Assembly (NCBI GenBank): GCA_964469265.1
Contig: CAYXYF010000009.1
Coordinates: 7,409-71,408, forward strand
Reading direction: 5' to 3'
Origin: JAEYZS01 sp964469265
Lineage (GTDB): Bacteria; Bdellovibrionota; Bdellovibrionia; Bdellovibrionales; JAEYZS01
DNA length: 64,000 nt
Position numbers and translations under genes: made by a program. The notes beneath the pieces were generated by a model that did not search any database, was not told where the DNA came from, and saw only the letters and a list, made by a program, of their open reading frames with translations. Positions 17,804 to 26,667 of the stretch are shown piece by piece; position 1 is the stretch's first letter, and each line of letters starts with the position of its first letter.

Positions 17804-19870
17804 TTAACCAATGGTTGCAATCAGCTGAGCGATAAGAAGACTCACAACCGACATGACCTTAATAAGAATGGCAATGCCTGGCCCTGAAGTATCCTTGAAC
17901 GGATCACCAACTGTATCTCCAACAACACCTGCTTTATGAAGGTCTGATCCTTTTGGATGCCCCGGGATACCACCCTTTTCAATAAATTTCTTAGCGTTAT
18001 CCCAAGCACCACCAGCATTTGCCATGTAGAGAGCCATAGTCGCGCCTACTGCAAGTGATCCCGCAAGAACACCTGCTAATGCCGCTGGCCCCATCACAAA
18101 GCCCACAAGAACTGGAGCAAGAATAGCAATCATGCCTGGTAAAACCATTTCGTTAAGAGCAGCCTTTGTTGCAATATCCACAATCTTTGCCGGCTCAGGC
18201 TCAGCCTTTCCTTGAAGAAGACCTGGGATCTCTTTAAATTGTCTGCTAATTTCTTCAACGATCGCGCCTGCAGCACGTCCCACCGCTGTCATAGTTGTTG
18301 AACCAACTAATAGAGGTAAGATCGAGCCAAGAAGAAGACCGATCAAAACATTTGCGCTAGTAAGATCTAATGATAACTCTTCAAGACCTTGAAGCACTCG
18401 AACGTGATTCACTTCCATATTGAAAGCCGAAAACAACGCCAACACTGTTAGAATTGCTGAACCAATCGCAAAACCTTTACCGATTGCAGCTGTTGTGTTT
18501 CCGACAGCATCAAGTTCATCAGTAATATTACGAACCTCTTCACCAAGACCTGACATCTCAGAGATTCCACCTGCGTTGTCTGCAATCGGGCCGTAAGCAT
18601 CAACTGTCATAACAACCGCAGTTCCTGCAAGCATTCCCACTGCAGAAAGTGCAATTCCATAAAGACCTAACGCTTGATCCGCAAAATATGCCGCTGCTGC
18701 AACGATAATCATTGGCAATGCCGTAGACTCCATACCAACTGCTAACCCACGGATAATTCCTGTGGCAGGACCTGTTTTGTTTGCTTCAGCAACCAATCTA
18801 ATTGGGCGAGCTGCTGTATAGTATTCAGTGACAAGACCGATTAAAGCTCCACCAAATGCTCCAGCCGCTAATGCTACCGTCACACCTTGAGTGATTCCGA
18901 AGATCGGCATTAAAATTGCTGATGCAATTGTTAAAAGAATCGGCGGAACAATTAAGCTGTTTCTTAATACAACTGCTGGGCGCGAGTTTGAAAACGCTCG
19001 CGCAGCAAAAATAACAATAATAGAAATAACAATTCCCAAACCAGAAAGTAATAATGGCAGAGCCACTGCAGTTAAGCGTTGCTCTTCAGGAGATGCTTCA
19101 ACAAGCGCAACCATTTTAGAGGCTGGAATTGTTAAAGCAATTGCCATTGCAGAAACGATTGCAGCGACCATAGACTCATAGATGTCTGCACCCATACCAG
19201 CAACATCACCCACGTTGTCACCAACGTTATCTGCAATAACACCTGGGTTTCTTGGGTCATCTTCAGGAATTCCTTCAATGACCTTTCCAGCGATATCTGC
19301 ACCGACGTCAGCAGCTTTAGTATAGATACCTCCACCGATTCTTGCAAAAAGAGCAATCGAACTTGCTCCCACAGCAAATGAATGAAGAATTGTACCTAAA
19401 TTTTGTGAGTCTTTAAAGACAACATAAAGAGCACCAAGTCCTAGTAAACCTAAACCAGCAACCGAGAAGCCCATGACCGCTCCACCATCGAGGGCAATCA
19501 GTAAAGACTTTGATTTTGAACCCTCTCTGGCAGCTTGAGTTGTTCTGACGTTGGCATAAGTAGCAGCCTTCATACCGAAGAACCCAGCAAGTAAGCTGAG
19601 GAATGCTCCGAGAATAAAGCTCAGCGCTGCAATACCACCCAAAGCAAACGCTAAGACAATTGCAACAACAATCGCATAGACTGTTAACACTTTATATTCG
19701 CGAACCAAGAATGCCATTGCACCTTCGCGAATATATCCTGAAATTTTATTCATTAACTCGTTGCCAGTGGGTTGAGCTTTCACACGGAAGTAAAGCCCAA
19801 GTGCTACAACAAGTCCTACAGCTCCAGCAATTGCAGGAGTCCATAATAAAGAGTTACTGATCAGGTTCAT
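17804..19870 (-). CDS. hppA: Membrane-bound ion-translocating pyrophosphatase
   Basis: A 688-residue protein with about 16 membrane helices. The pyrophosphate-binding signatures are intact: DVGADIAGKVIEGIPEDDP, then DNVGDNVGDVAGMGADIYES, and the C-terminal GDTVGDPFKDTSGP. It couples PPi hydrolysis to proton or sodium pumping. The determinant region reads GNTTAAIGKGF; Ala and Gly at the positions occupied by Lys and Thr in K+-independent enzymes mark it as the K+-dependent class. Whether it moves H+ or Na+ cannot be told by eye. The ATG at 19870 has an AAAGGAAA ribosome site. It is monocistronic. Confidence 0.95.
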   Translation of the reverse strand: MNLISNSLLWTPAIAGAVGLVVALGLYFRVKAQPTGNELMNKISGYIREGAMAFLVREYKVLTVYAIVVAIVLAFALGGIAALSFILGAFLSLLAGFFGMKAATYANVRTTQAAREGSKSKSLLIALDGGAVMGFSVAGLGLLGLGALYVVFKDSQNLGTILHSFAVGASSIALFARIGGGIYTKAADVGADIAGKVIEGIPEDDPRNPGVIADNVGDNVGDVAGMGADIYESMVAAIVSAMAIALTIPASKMVALVEASPEEQRLTAVALPLLLSGLGIVISIIVIFAARAFSNSRPAVVLRNSLIVPPILLTIASAILMPIFGITQGVTVALAAGAFGGALIGLVTEYYTAARPIRLVAEANKTGPATGIIRGLAVGMESTALPMIIVAAAAYFADQALGLYGIALSAVGMLAGTAVVMTVDAYGPIADNAGGISEMSGLGEEVRNITDELDAVGNTTAAIGKGFAIGSAILTVLALFSAFNMEVNHVRVLQGLEELSLDLTSANVLIGLLLGSILPLLVGSTTMTAVGRAAGAIVEEISRQFKEIPGLLQGKAEPEPAKIVDIATKAALNEMVLPGMIAILAPVLVGFVMGPAALAGVLAGSLAVGATMALYMANAGGAWDNAKKFIEKGGIPGHPKGSDLHKAGVVGDTVGDPFKDTSGPGIAILIKVMSVVSLLIAQLIATIG

Positions 19871-20062
19871 AGATTGGTTTCCTTTTTGTATTCAGTAGTT
19901 TAATGAAAGATAGATTGGTACAAAAGGGCCACACCCCTGTCAATAAATGCTAAGAACTATGAATACTTAGTGCGGATATTGCTGTTATGCTTCATGCCCC
20001 ATTTCATCAGGCCATTAAAAGCTGCCTTTTTTGTTAGCACTTAAAGAGTAAAGACGTTCATT

Positions 20063-20722
20063 TTATTGGAAAAGCTGCTTACAACTTCGCAGTTTGAAGG
20101 GAAGAATCGTAGCCTCGGTGAAGCCTCGAGCAATCTCTCTGCGCTCTTGACGTAGAAGTTCTCGAGCTTTTCGTTCTTGTACTAATTCTTCGACGGTTAA
20201 CGGTTTAGAAGATATTTTCTCTAACCAAAGTGTCTCTCTGAAATTATTTTTATCATCCTTTTTTACCTTATAGCCTTTGTTACTGATGATCACTCTTTGA
20301 ATGCGAATAATAAGTTCCTCACCACTAAAATTAACATCGATAGATTCTTCAATAATGGTGTGAACGCTTTCGGTGGTTCTTCTATTCACGTAGTGCCCTT
20401 TATCTATAATAACTACCGAGTATTCGTTGGCCTCACCAATCATGGGGTGATTAATTTTTCGTGATCTTTCACCTTGTGTGAGATCATATTCAGAACGAGC
20501 GGCGCCCTTGTGGCCCTCTTCAACGGAAGATATAATTAATTTTCCCTCCGAGATTGCAACAGATACTAAAAAAGATTCCCCATATCGCTCCGTATTCTCA
20601 TAAAGCCCGACAACATCTGTGAGATTCCTTTTGGCAATGAAATCATTCATACTCACCACATTCGCGCTAGCAAATGACGAAGTTGAGATTCCGAATAATA
20701 ATAAAGCGAGATATCTTAGCAT
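20063..20722 (-). CDS. Secreted protein of unknown function
   Basis: About 219 residues from ATG 20722 (a GTG at 20725 is equally possible). A signal peptide (LRYLALLLFGISTSSFAS) is followed by a beta-rich domain and, at the C terminus, a basic helical stretch rich in Arg and Glu (ERKARELLRQERREIARG). I recognise no family. The start codon lies in the loop of a 10-bp hairpin (20710-20738), which may limit translation. It is downstream of the nir/copper operon but separated by about 75 nt, so it could be cotranscribed or independent. Confidence 0.6.
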   Translation of the reverse strand: MLRYLALLLFGISTSSFASANVVSMNDFIAKRNLTDVVGLYENTERYGESFLVSVAISEGKLIISSVEEGHKGAARSEYDLTQGERSRKINHPMIGEANEYSVVIIDKGHYVNRRTTESVHTIIEESIDVNFSGEELIIRIQRVIISNKGYKVKKDDKNNFRETLWLEKISSKPLTVEELVQERKARELLRQERREIARGFTEATILPFKLRSCKQLFQ

Positions 20723-20738
20723 CACGCTCTAAGATATC
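20710..20738 (-). promoter_or_regulatory. Hairpin presenting the start codon in its loop
   Basis: GATATCTTAG (20710-20719) is exactly complementary to CTAAGATATC (20729-20738). In the minus-strand RNA the loop is nine bases that contain both GTG and ATG start codons, and the 3' arm is codons 2-5 of the secreted protein. No strong ribosome site is seen upstream. Confidence 0.5.
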
Positions 20739-20798
20739 GCATTTGCGTTTGACTGGGACAATTTGCATCAAATGTGAATAAAACTTCTTAAACTTTAA

Positions 20799-21233
20799 TT
20801 AGTGATGGTGCCCACCATGCGAATTTTCTTTAGGCTTTTCACCCTTTAATCGCAGTGGCAGCTCATACTTTGCAACACCTTTTTGCTTCATGCGTGTGAC
20901 GTTTAGAACCAGAGTTCCTTTTTCTTTTGAGTAATCTTTATTCGGGATGCAATGAAAGTGATTGCCGCCCATAACCTCGCATTTAAATTTTATTGGCTTT
21001 TTGCCTTCTTCCTCATAGGTCATCTCAATTCCAGAATCTTGAACCGTTGGATTTTTAAATTCGATATCGGTTAAAAAGATGTGATAAGATTTATCTTTTC
21101 TATCGGGCACCAGCTCCGTATGGAAAACACCTGGCATTTGTATGTAACCACCAAATGGACCTTTCTTATCTTCTCCATGCGCAAAAACATTTGCGCTGGC
21201 TAAAAACACAAGGGCAGCAATTAAATTTTTCAT
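20799..21233 (-). CDS. Periplasmic His-rich, probably copper-binding protein
   Basis: A 144-residue protein with a signal peptide (KNLIAALVFLASANVFA) whose mature N terminus begins HGEDKKG. The core is a small beta domain with two cysteines and His pairs (CEVMGGNHFHC), and the C terminus is SHGGHHH. Histidine at both ends, and its place 26 nt downstream of the copper ATPase in the nir operon, suggest periplasmic copper binding or delivery. No named family is recognised; the function is inferred from context and composition. Confidence 0.6.
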   Translation of the reverse strand: MKNLIAALVFLASANVFAHGEDKKGPFGGYIQMPGVFHTELVPDRKDKSYHIFLTDIEFKNPTVQDSGIEMTYEEEGKKPIKFKCEVMGGNHFHCIPNKDYSKEKGTLVLNVTRMKQKGVAKYELPLRLKGEKPKENSHGGHHH

Positions 21234-21259
21234 TTTTATTTTTCTCCTTACGTACTCTT

Positions 21260-23590
21260 TTATTTATTCAAACGAAGCGCATTCATAATAACAGACACAG
21301 AACTTAAACTCATGGCAACGCCTGCTAACATTGGGCTAAGTAAAATTCCAAACACAGGATATAATACTCCCGCTGCGATAGGAACCCCTAGGGCGTTGTA
21401 TATAAACGCAAAAAATAAATTCTGGCGAATGTTCTTCATGGTTTTACGGCTAAGCTCAATAGCTCTCAAAATGCCAAGAAGGTCTCCCTTAACCAGAGTG
21501 ACCTCGGCACTTTCTATGGCAACGTCGGTTCCGTGACCCATGGCAATTCCCACATCAGAGAGTGCAAGGGCTGGAGCATCGTTAATGCCATCACCAGCCA
21601 TGGCTACTATGGCGCCGCGGCCTTGCAGCTCTTTTACAATTTCACTTTTCTTCTCTGGTAAAACGCTTGCATGAACTTTTGAAATACCCAGCTCTCGCGC
21701 AACAGCATTGGCAGTCACTTGGTGATCGCCCGTTGCCATGACGACTTCAATGTTCATTTTTTTAAGTTCTTGTATGGCTTGTTTCGTGGTCGGCTTGATA
21801 GGATCTGAAACACCGATAAGCGCTAAAACTTTGAATTCTGAAGCAAGGTAGACGGCAGACTGTCCCCTTCCTCGAAGTGTATCAATGGCTGCAGAAACAG
21901 TTTGTGTGTCTATGCCGTGAGATTTCAGTAGCGCTTGGTTTCCGATAAGGTATGCCTTTCCATCAACAAGGCCTTTAATACCTTGGCCTGTAATGGATTC
22001 GAAATTAAAAGCGTCTTTAAAGTCTAAGTCTTTTTCAACAGCAGCTTGAACGATGGCCCTTGCGGTTGGATGTTCACTGAATTTTTCTAAAGACGCTGCA
22101 ATCGAAAGCGCTTTATCTTTATCAATGTCAAACGCTTCAATACTTGTAAGAGTTGGCCTTCCTACGGTCAAAGTCCCCGTCTTATCAATAACCAACGTTG
22201 TGACTTTTTCCATAAGCTCAAGCGCCTCTGCATTTTTAAACAGAATGCCTTGTTGGGCTCCCTTCCCAGTGCCCACCATAATAGACATTGGTGTCGCTAA
22301 ACCCAAAGCACATGGGCAAGCGATAATCAAAACCGCAACCGCATTGATGATGGCTATGGTAAGTTTTGGCTCGGGGCCAAGCAAATACCAAACAAAAGCA
22401 GTGACTATAGATATGACAATTACCGCAGGAACAAAATATCCAGAAACAACATCGGCAAGCTTTTGAATAGGCGCACGACTTCGCTGTGCTTGGCTCACAA
22501 GTTTTACAATTTGAGACAAAAGTGTATCTGAACCTACACGCTCTGCCGTCATCACAAAAGAACCCGTTCCATTGACTGTTCCAGCAGTTACTTTTAAATC
22601 TTTTTTCTTTTCAACGGGAGCTGGCTCGCCTGTAATCATGGATTCATCAACAAAACTCGTTCCCTCAATAACGGTTCCGTCGACTGGAATTTTTTCTCCT
22701 GGGATGACTCTAATAAGATCGCCCGCTTGGATAGAGTCAATTGAGACTTCAACTTCTTTTCCATCGACAACTTTTCTTGCGGTCTTAGGAACTAACCCTA
22801 ATAAAGCTTTAATGGCTCCACTTGTTTTACCGCGCGCACGTAATTCCAAGACCTGTCCTAGTAAGACCAGTGCAAGAATCATTGCAGCAGCTTCAAAATA
22901 AACGCCAACCTCTTTTGTATGAGGATTTATAAACTCAGGTGGAAACAAATTCGGGAATACTGTTGCGATCACGCTATAAAGATATGCGACCGATGTTCCT
23001 AAAGCGATCAGCGAAAACATATTTAAATTGGAAGTTTTAAAAGAATCAAAACCTCTTTTCATCAGAGGCGCCCCAGACCATAAAACCACAGGCGTTGCAA
23101 GAATCAAAAGAACCCAATTAAAGTAGCCTGAAAACCAATGATAAGGCTCAAAACCTGGGATCATGTCCGCCATGGACAGAATAAAAAGCGGTATCGTAAA
23201 AATTAAACTGATCCAAAATCTCTTTGTGAAATCCACAAGCTCAGGGTTAGGTCCGTCATCTAAGCTCACTTCCATGGGTTCTAACGCCATTCCGCAAATC
23301 GGACACGAACCTGGTCCCACTTGCTGAATCTCAGGATCCATAGGACATGTGTAAATGACATCTTTTCTTTGTTTTGCTTTTTCGTTGGCGATCCGTTCAT
23401 GAATTTTTTTCGGATCTAAATAGCTTTCTGGATCGGCTTTAAATTTTTCTAAACAGCGGTCCGCACAGAAGTAATAATCCTTGCCCTTGTACACATACTT
23501 TCGCTCAGATGTGCGGCAATCCACATCCATGTTGCAAACGGGATCTTTATGAATAAAACCCGTATCAGGGGTCTCTTGCGGTGAGGTCAC
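21260..23590 (-). CDS. Copper-transporting P1B-type ATPase with YHS and metal-binding N-terminal domains
   Basis: A 776-residue protein. Residues 14-58 are a YHS domain (DPVCNMDV...YYFCADRC), and 80-108 a Cys-rich heavy-metal-binding domain (YTCPMDPEIQ...CPICGMALEP). There is no CxxC HMA domain. Eight membrane helices follow, with the copper CPC motif (IACPCALGLATP). The ATPase motifs are complete: TGEP, DKTGTLT, SEHPTA, TGDHQVTA and GDGINDAPALA. It is a Cu(I) exporter, here probably loading NirK and the CuA enzyme with periplasmic copper together with SCO. The start is GTG 23590 with AAAAGGAG, which is embedded in competing hairpins. Confidence 0.92.
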   Translation of the reverse strand: MTSPQETPDTGFIHKDPVCNMDVDCRTSERKYVYKGKDYYFCADRCLEKFKADPESYLDPKKIHERIANEKAKQRKDVIYTCPMDPEIQQVGPGSCPICGMALEPMEVSLDDGPNPELVDFTKRFWISLIFTIPLFILSMADMIPGFEPYHWFSGYFNWVLLILATPVVLWSGAPLMKRGFDSFKTSNLNMFSLIALGTSVAYLYSVIATVFPNLFPPEFINPHTKEVGVYFEAAAMILALVLLGQVLELRARGKTSGAIKALLGLVPKTARKVVDGKEVEVSIDSIQAGDLIRVIPGEKIPVDGTVIEGTSFVDESMITGEPAPVEKKKDLKVTAGTVNGTGSFVMTAERVGSDTLLSQIVKLVSQAQRSRAPIQKLADVVSGYFVPAVIVISIVTAFVWYLLGPEPKLTIAIINAVAVLIIACPCALGLATPMSIMVGTGKGAQQGILFKNAEALELMEKVTTLVIDKTGTLTVGRPTLTSIEAFDIDKDKALSIAASLEKFSEHPTARAIVQAAVEKDLDFKDAFNFESITGQGIKGLVDGKAYLIGNQALLKSHGIDTQTVSAAIDTLRGRGQSAVYLASEFKVLALIGVSDPIKPTTKQAIQELKKMNIEVVMATGDHQVTANAVARELGISKVHASVLPEKKSEIVKELQGRGAIVAMAGDGINDAPALALSDVGIAMGHGTDVAIESAEVTLVKGDLLGILRAIELSRKTMKNIRQNLFFAFIYNALGVPIAAGVLYPVFGILLSPMLAGVAMSLSSVSVIMNALRLNK

Positions 23591-23625
23591 AACTATACTC
23601 CTTTTAATCTGTGACCTGAGTATAG
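23584..23625 (-). promoter_or_regulatory. Two mutually exclusive hairpins over the copper ATPase start
   Basis: In the minus-strand RNA, segment A CUAUACUC (23625-23618) pairs with A' GAGUAUAG (23600-23593), which overlaps the AAGGAG ribosome site. Segment B AGGUCAC (23617-23611) pairs with B' GUGACCU (23590-23584), which begins with the GUG start codon. The order is A-B-A'-B', so the two helices interlace. Linkers of 0 and 2 nt make a true pseudoknot sterically doubtful, leaving two alternative folds, each blocking part of the initiation region. Confidence 0.5.
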
Positions 23626-23643
23626 ATTGAAATCAAATAAAGC

Positions 23644-24195
23644 TCAAAGCGATTTCATTTGGTTTACAATTGGTGCATGATCTGCACTTAAACTTTCAAC
23701 TTTTGCTTTGATGACGCCGTTTTTGTCTAAAAGCGTGATCACATTTGAGTGCGCAAACTCCCCGCCTTCTATTTCTTTGTAACTTATTCCCAGCAGTACA
23801 GACAACTCTCGCGCAGTCCCCTCTTTATCGGCCGAAAGAAACGTCCAATTTGAGCCGAGATTTCTTGATACGGCATACTTTTTTAGATGTTCTGGAGTAT
23901 CACGCTTAACATCAAACGATGCTAAAACAACTTTATAATTCTTCTTTCCAATTTTCTTAAATTCGCTTTCCATTTTTTGAATTTTATTAATTGTCATAGG
24001 ACATGCGTGGGGGCACTGAGTATAAACCATTCCTATAATAACAGGCTGCCCTTTAAAAGTTTCAAGAGTAACCACCTTGTTATCGGGAGTTTTCCATTTG
24101 GATTCTAGTAAATAAATAGAATCTTCTGGAAGCCCTTGGGCAAGCGCACCCGATAAAAAAAGAAATGCACTTAAAAATAAATATTTCATATCCAA
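23644..24195 (-). CDS. SCO-family copper chaperone
   Basis: A 183-residue protein with an N-terminal signal peptide (KYLFLSAFLFLSGALAQG) and a thioredoxin-like domain. The copper-binding CPHAC (MVYTQCPHACP), the SFDVKRDTPEHL loop and the distal His (EFAHSNVITLLDKNG) are all present. It lies between the NirV-like gene and the copper ATPase. Unlike the SCO of the heme-copper operon it has only a signal peptide, so it is probably soluble or loosely anchored. It may help metallate NirK. Confidence 0.87.
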   Translation of the reverse strand: MDMKYLFLSAFLFLSGALAQGLPEDSIYLLESKWKTPDNKVVTLETFKGQPVIIGMVYTQCPHACPMTINKIQKMESEFKKIGKKNYKVVLASFDVKRDTPEHLKKYAVSRNLGSNWTFLSADKEGTARELSVLLGISYKEIEGGEFAHSNVITLLDKNGVIKAKVESLSADHAPIVNQMKSL

Positions 24196-24202
24196 ACCTC
24201 GT

Positions 24203-24970
24203 TTACTTCACACAACGGAACCCTAAGTTCCAAACTGAGCTTTTTCCTTTTAAACTTGAACGAAACGCAAACCTCATAAATGCAGCATAGTCTTCTTTGT
24301 TTGCTCCAGAAATTGAGCCACTTCCGCAAAACATATCGGTGTTTAAAGTACCGTCTTGTCTACTCTCTCCTGTTACCATAATAGAGTTAAAATCTTCAAC
24401 CCATTCCCAAATAAGCCCGTGCAAATCCCAAATGCCATATCGATTCTTGTAAATACTGCCAACGGGCTTTATCTCTTTTGAGGTATCACTGTACCAATCC
24501 AAAATACGCTTTAAGAATTTTTCATCCTTATTAGCATCCTTTTTGGTTTCTGAAGCCGCTGCCATGTATTCCCATTCTTCTAAACTTGGCAGCCGCATAC
24601 CGTGGTCTTCGCAAAATGCTTTTGCGGCAAACCATGTGACTTCTGTAATGGGCTCTTTGCTTTGTTTTGAAGAAAGGGATCTTAAATAATGATCATCAGC
24701 AAAAAGGGGTGAGATTTTAGATTTCGACCACTTTGGATTTTTTTTAAGAAACCCTTGGTATTGTGCAACAGTAACAGGATAGACCATTGCTTCAAACGCA
24801 TCGACTTTATAAGTGGGTCTTGTTAATTTTTGTTTGTCCTTAGTTGGAACGGGCGATAACCAGACAGCGCCTAAGGTTCCACCTGGAACCTTAGACATTT
24901 CAAACGAGCTCCAAGCAGACGCAGTTATAAAACTGACTATGGCTGTGATTAACAACGTCTGCTTATTCAT
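24203..24970 (-). CDS. NirV-like formylglycine-generating-enzyme (SUMF1) family protein
   Basis: A 255-residue exported protein (signal peptide in the first 22 residues) with a SUMF1/FGE-type fold: EAMVYPVTVAQYQGFLK, then TEVTWFAAKAFCEDHGMRLPSLEEWEYMA, DLHGLIWEWVEDF, and a terminal NLGFRCV. Such proteins next to copper nitrite reductase genes are called NirV. The catalytic cysteine pair of true formylglycine-generating enzymes is not evident, so activity is uncertain. Its ATG overlaps the nirK stop (TAATG), implying translational coupling. Confidence 0.8.
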   Translation of the reverse strand: MNKQTLLITAIVSFITASAWSSFEMSKVPGGTLGAVWLSPVPTKDKQKLTRPTYKVDAFEAMVYPVTVAQYQGFLKKNPKWSKSKISPLFADDHYLRSLSSKQSKEPITEVTWFAAKAFCEDHGMRLPSLEEWEYMAAASETKKDANKDEKFLKRILDWYSDTSKEIKPVGSIYKNRYGIWDLHGLIWEWVEDFNSIMVTGESRQDGTLNTDMFCGSGSISGANKEDYAAFMRFAFRSSLKGKSSVWNLGFRCVK

Positions 24971-26418
24971 TACTGCGACCCGATAGGTGGACCTTTTGGT
25001 ACTTTTCTTACCATTTCTGGAGTGACTGTGTGTTTATCGTTACCAAAGTTATGATAAACATAAGTTAGTACGTTTGCCACTGCTTCATCTGTTAAACCTA
25101 ATGATGGCATCACAGAGTTATACTTTTCACCGTTAACAGTAATTTCTCCACTTAAACCATTTTTCACTGCACTAATGGATCTAGCAACGTCTGCGTTTAA
25201 CCAATCTGCTTGAACAAGTGGCGGGAATGCGCCTGGGATACCTTTACCATCAATTTGGTGACAAGCAGCGCAGGTTTGAACGTAAGTGTTTTTACCAAGT
25301 TTTAAACGCTCTTCCAAAGAAGTCGCCTCTGTGACAATTTCTTTTTCCATCGGCATAGTTTGAACAGCACTGCCCTCAGGAAGGTAAACATTCTCTGCCG
25401 TTTTACCAGTGAAGACAGTTTTATTCTCTCCACCTGTAACACTCAATGTTCCCAGCGCACCTTTGTTAAAGGCTCTAAAGATAGAGTGATCAACTAAAAC
25501 AAGTTCTCCTGGAACTTCCACCTTGAATTCTGCGATAGTAGCACCACCAGCTGGAACCAAAGTTGTTTGAACGTTTTTATTAATTTTGGTTCCGCCCTCG
25601 ACGTAAACCCTATCAAGGATTTCTCCGATGACGTGAAACGAAGATACTAAGTTCGGCCCGCCATTACCTACAAATAGACGAACAGTTTCTCCGACTTCGG
25701 CTTTTAAAGCATTGTCATGAAGGAGCGCTTCAACAGATCCGTTGAAAACAACGTAAGTGGGTTTCTCATCGATGGCTTTTTCCATATCAAATGGTTGGAA
25801 ACCTTGTTTACCGTATGCACCTTTTGTATAGAAATCACCTTGCATGACGTAGTATTCACGATCAACCTTTGGAAGGCCTTCTTTAGGCTCAACTAAAATC
25901 AAACCATACATACCATTTGCAATGTGCATACCGACAGGAGCAGTTGCACAGTGATAAACGTATAGACCTGGATTTAAAGCTTTAAAGGAAAACACACTCT
26001 CATAACCTGGAAGCGTAAAAGATGCAGCAGCACCTCCACCTGGGCCAGTGACCGCGTGAAGATCGATGTTATGAGGCATCTTCGAGCTGGGGTGGTTTTT
26101 TAAGTGAAACTCAACCTCATCACCTTCTTTAATTCTGATGAAGCTTCCTGGTACCGTTCCACCAAATGTCCAGAATGGGTATTCCACACCTTTGGTGATT
26201 TCCATATTTTGCTCAATAACTTCTAAGTTAACTATGAGTTTTGTATTGTGTTTTCGAGTGATTGGCGGCGGAACATTAGGAGGCGCTGTTAACACCGCAA
26301 TTTCCTCACCTTTTATCGTCGCTTTTGCGTTATCCCCTTTGGTGCACGAAAGCATCGCCGCACCGCCGACTAAAACTGCAACTACTATTGCCATTATCTT
26401 AAACTTTGCCTGCTTCAT
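24970..26418 (-). CDS. nirK: Copper nitrite reductase with C-terminal cytochrome c domain
   Basis: A 482-residue lipoprotein (AMLSC, Cys25) that reduces nitrite to NO in the periplasm. Two cupredoxin domains carry all ligands: type 1 Cu His116, Cys157, His165 and Met170; type 2 Cu His121, His156 and His311; catalytic Asp119 and His262. Residues about 365-460 form a fused cytochrome c domain with heme motif CAACH (383-387) and a likely Met ligand in NSVMPSLG. The fused domain should feed electrons to the type 1 copper directly. It is the first gene of the operon with nirV, SCO, the copper ATPase and a His-rich protein. AAGGAGG precedes the ATG. Confidence 0.95.
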   Translation of the reverse strand: MKQAKFKIMAIVVAVLVGGAAMLSCTKGDNAKATIKGEEIAVLTAPPNVPPPITRKHNTKLIVNLEVIEQNMEITKGVEYPFWTFGGTVPGSFIRIKEGDEVEFHLKNHPSSKMPHNIDLHAVTGPGGGAAASFTLPGYESVFSFKALNPGLYVYHCATAPVGMHIANGMYGLILVEPKEGLPKVDREYYVMQGDFYTKGAYGKQGFQPFDMEKAIDEKPTYVVFNGSVEALLHDNALKAEVGETVRLFVGNGGPNLVSSFHVIGEILDRVYVEGGTKINKNVQTTLVPAGGATIAEFKVEVPGELVLVDHSIFRAFNKGALGTLSVTGGENKTVFTGKTAENVYLPEGSAVQTMPMEKEIVTEATSLEERLKLGKNTYVQTCAACHQIDGKGIPGAFPPLVQADWLNADVARSISAVKNGLSGEITVNGEKYNSVMPSLGLTDEAVANVLTYVYHNFGNDKHTVTPEMVRKVPKGPPIGSQ

Positions 26419-26515
26419 AGGGCCTCCTTGGGGTCCGCAAGTTTTGGGTTATCACAATGTTTTCTATCGTGAAAATCCAATATTTAATGAAGTTTTATTA
26501 CTCCACTACACCCAA

Positions 26516-26564
26516 TGTTTTCAGTATAGACAAGGATTCTTTTGGAGATATGATCTGCATCATA
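26516..26564 (-). promoter_or_regulatory. CRP/FNR-type operator and -10 of the nirK operon
   Basis: A perfect palindrome TATGAT-CTGC-ATCATA occupies 26549-26564. On the minus strand a -10-like TATACT lies at 26528-26523, predicting a start near 26516-26515. The palindrome centre (26556.5) is then at about -41, the class II activator position of FNR/DNR-type regulators. The core matches that before the heme-copper operon. As the region is divergent, the site could also influence nrdJ, for which the -10 match (AACAAT near 26586) is weaker. Confidence 0.65.
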
Positions 26565-26604
26565 ATCCGAACAATTTTTCTACGGAACAATTGAAACACA
26601 ACTC

Positions 26605-26623
26605 GGCCACTTATATAGTGACC
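26605..26623 (+). promoter_or_regulatory. NrdR-box-like dyad upstream of nrdJ
   Basis: GG.CACT (26605-26611) and AGTG.CC (26617-26623) flank TATAT, giving CAC-TTATATA-GTG. This resembles the NrdR box of ribonucleotide reductase genes, but the core between CAC and GTG is 7 nt instead of 8 and no second box at the usual spacing was found. It is 44 nt before the nrdJ start. Confidence 0.3.
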
Positions 26624-26667
26624 AAACTGCTCATCAAGTTGAGTCACGTTCAATCGGGGGGAATCAT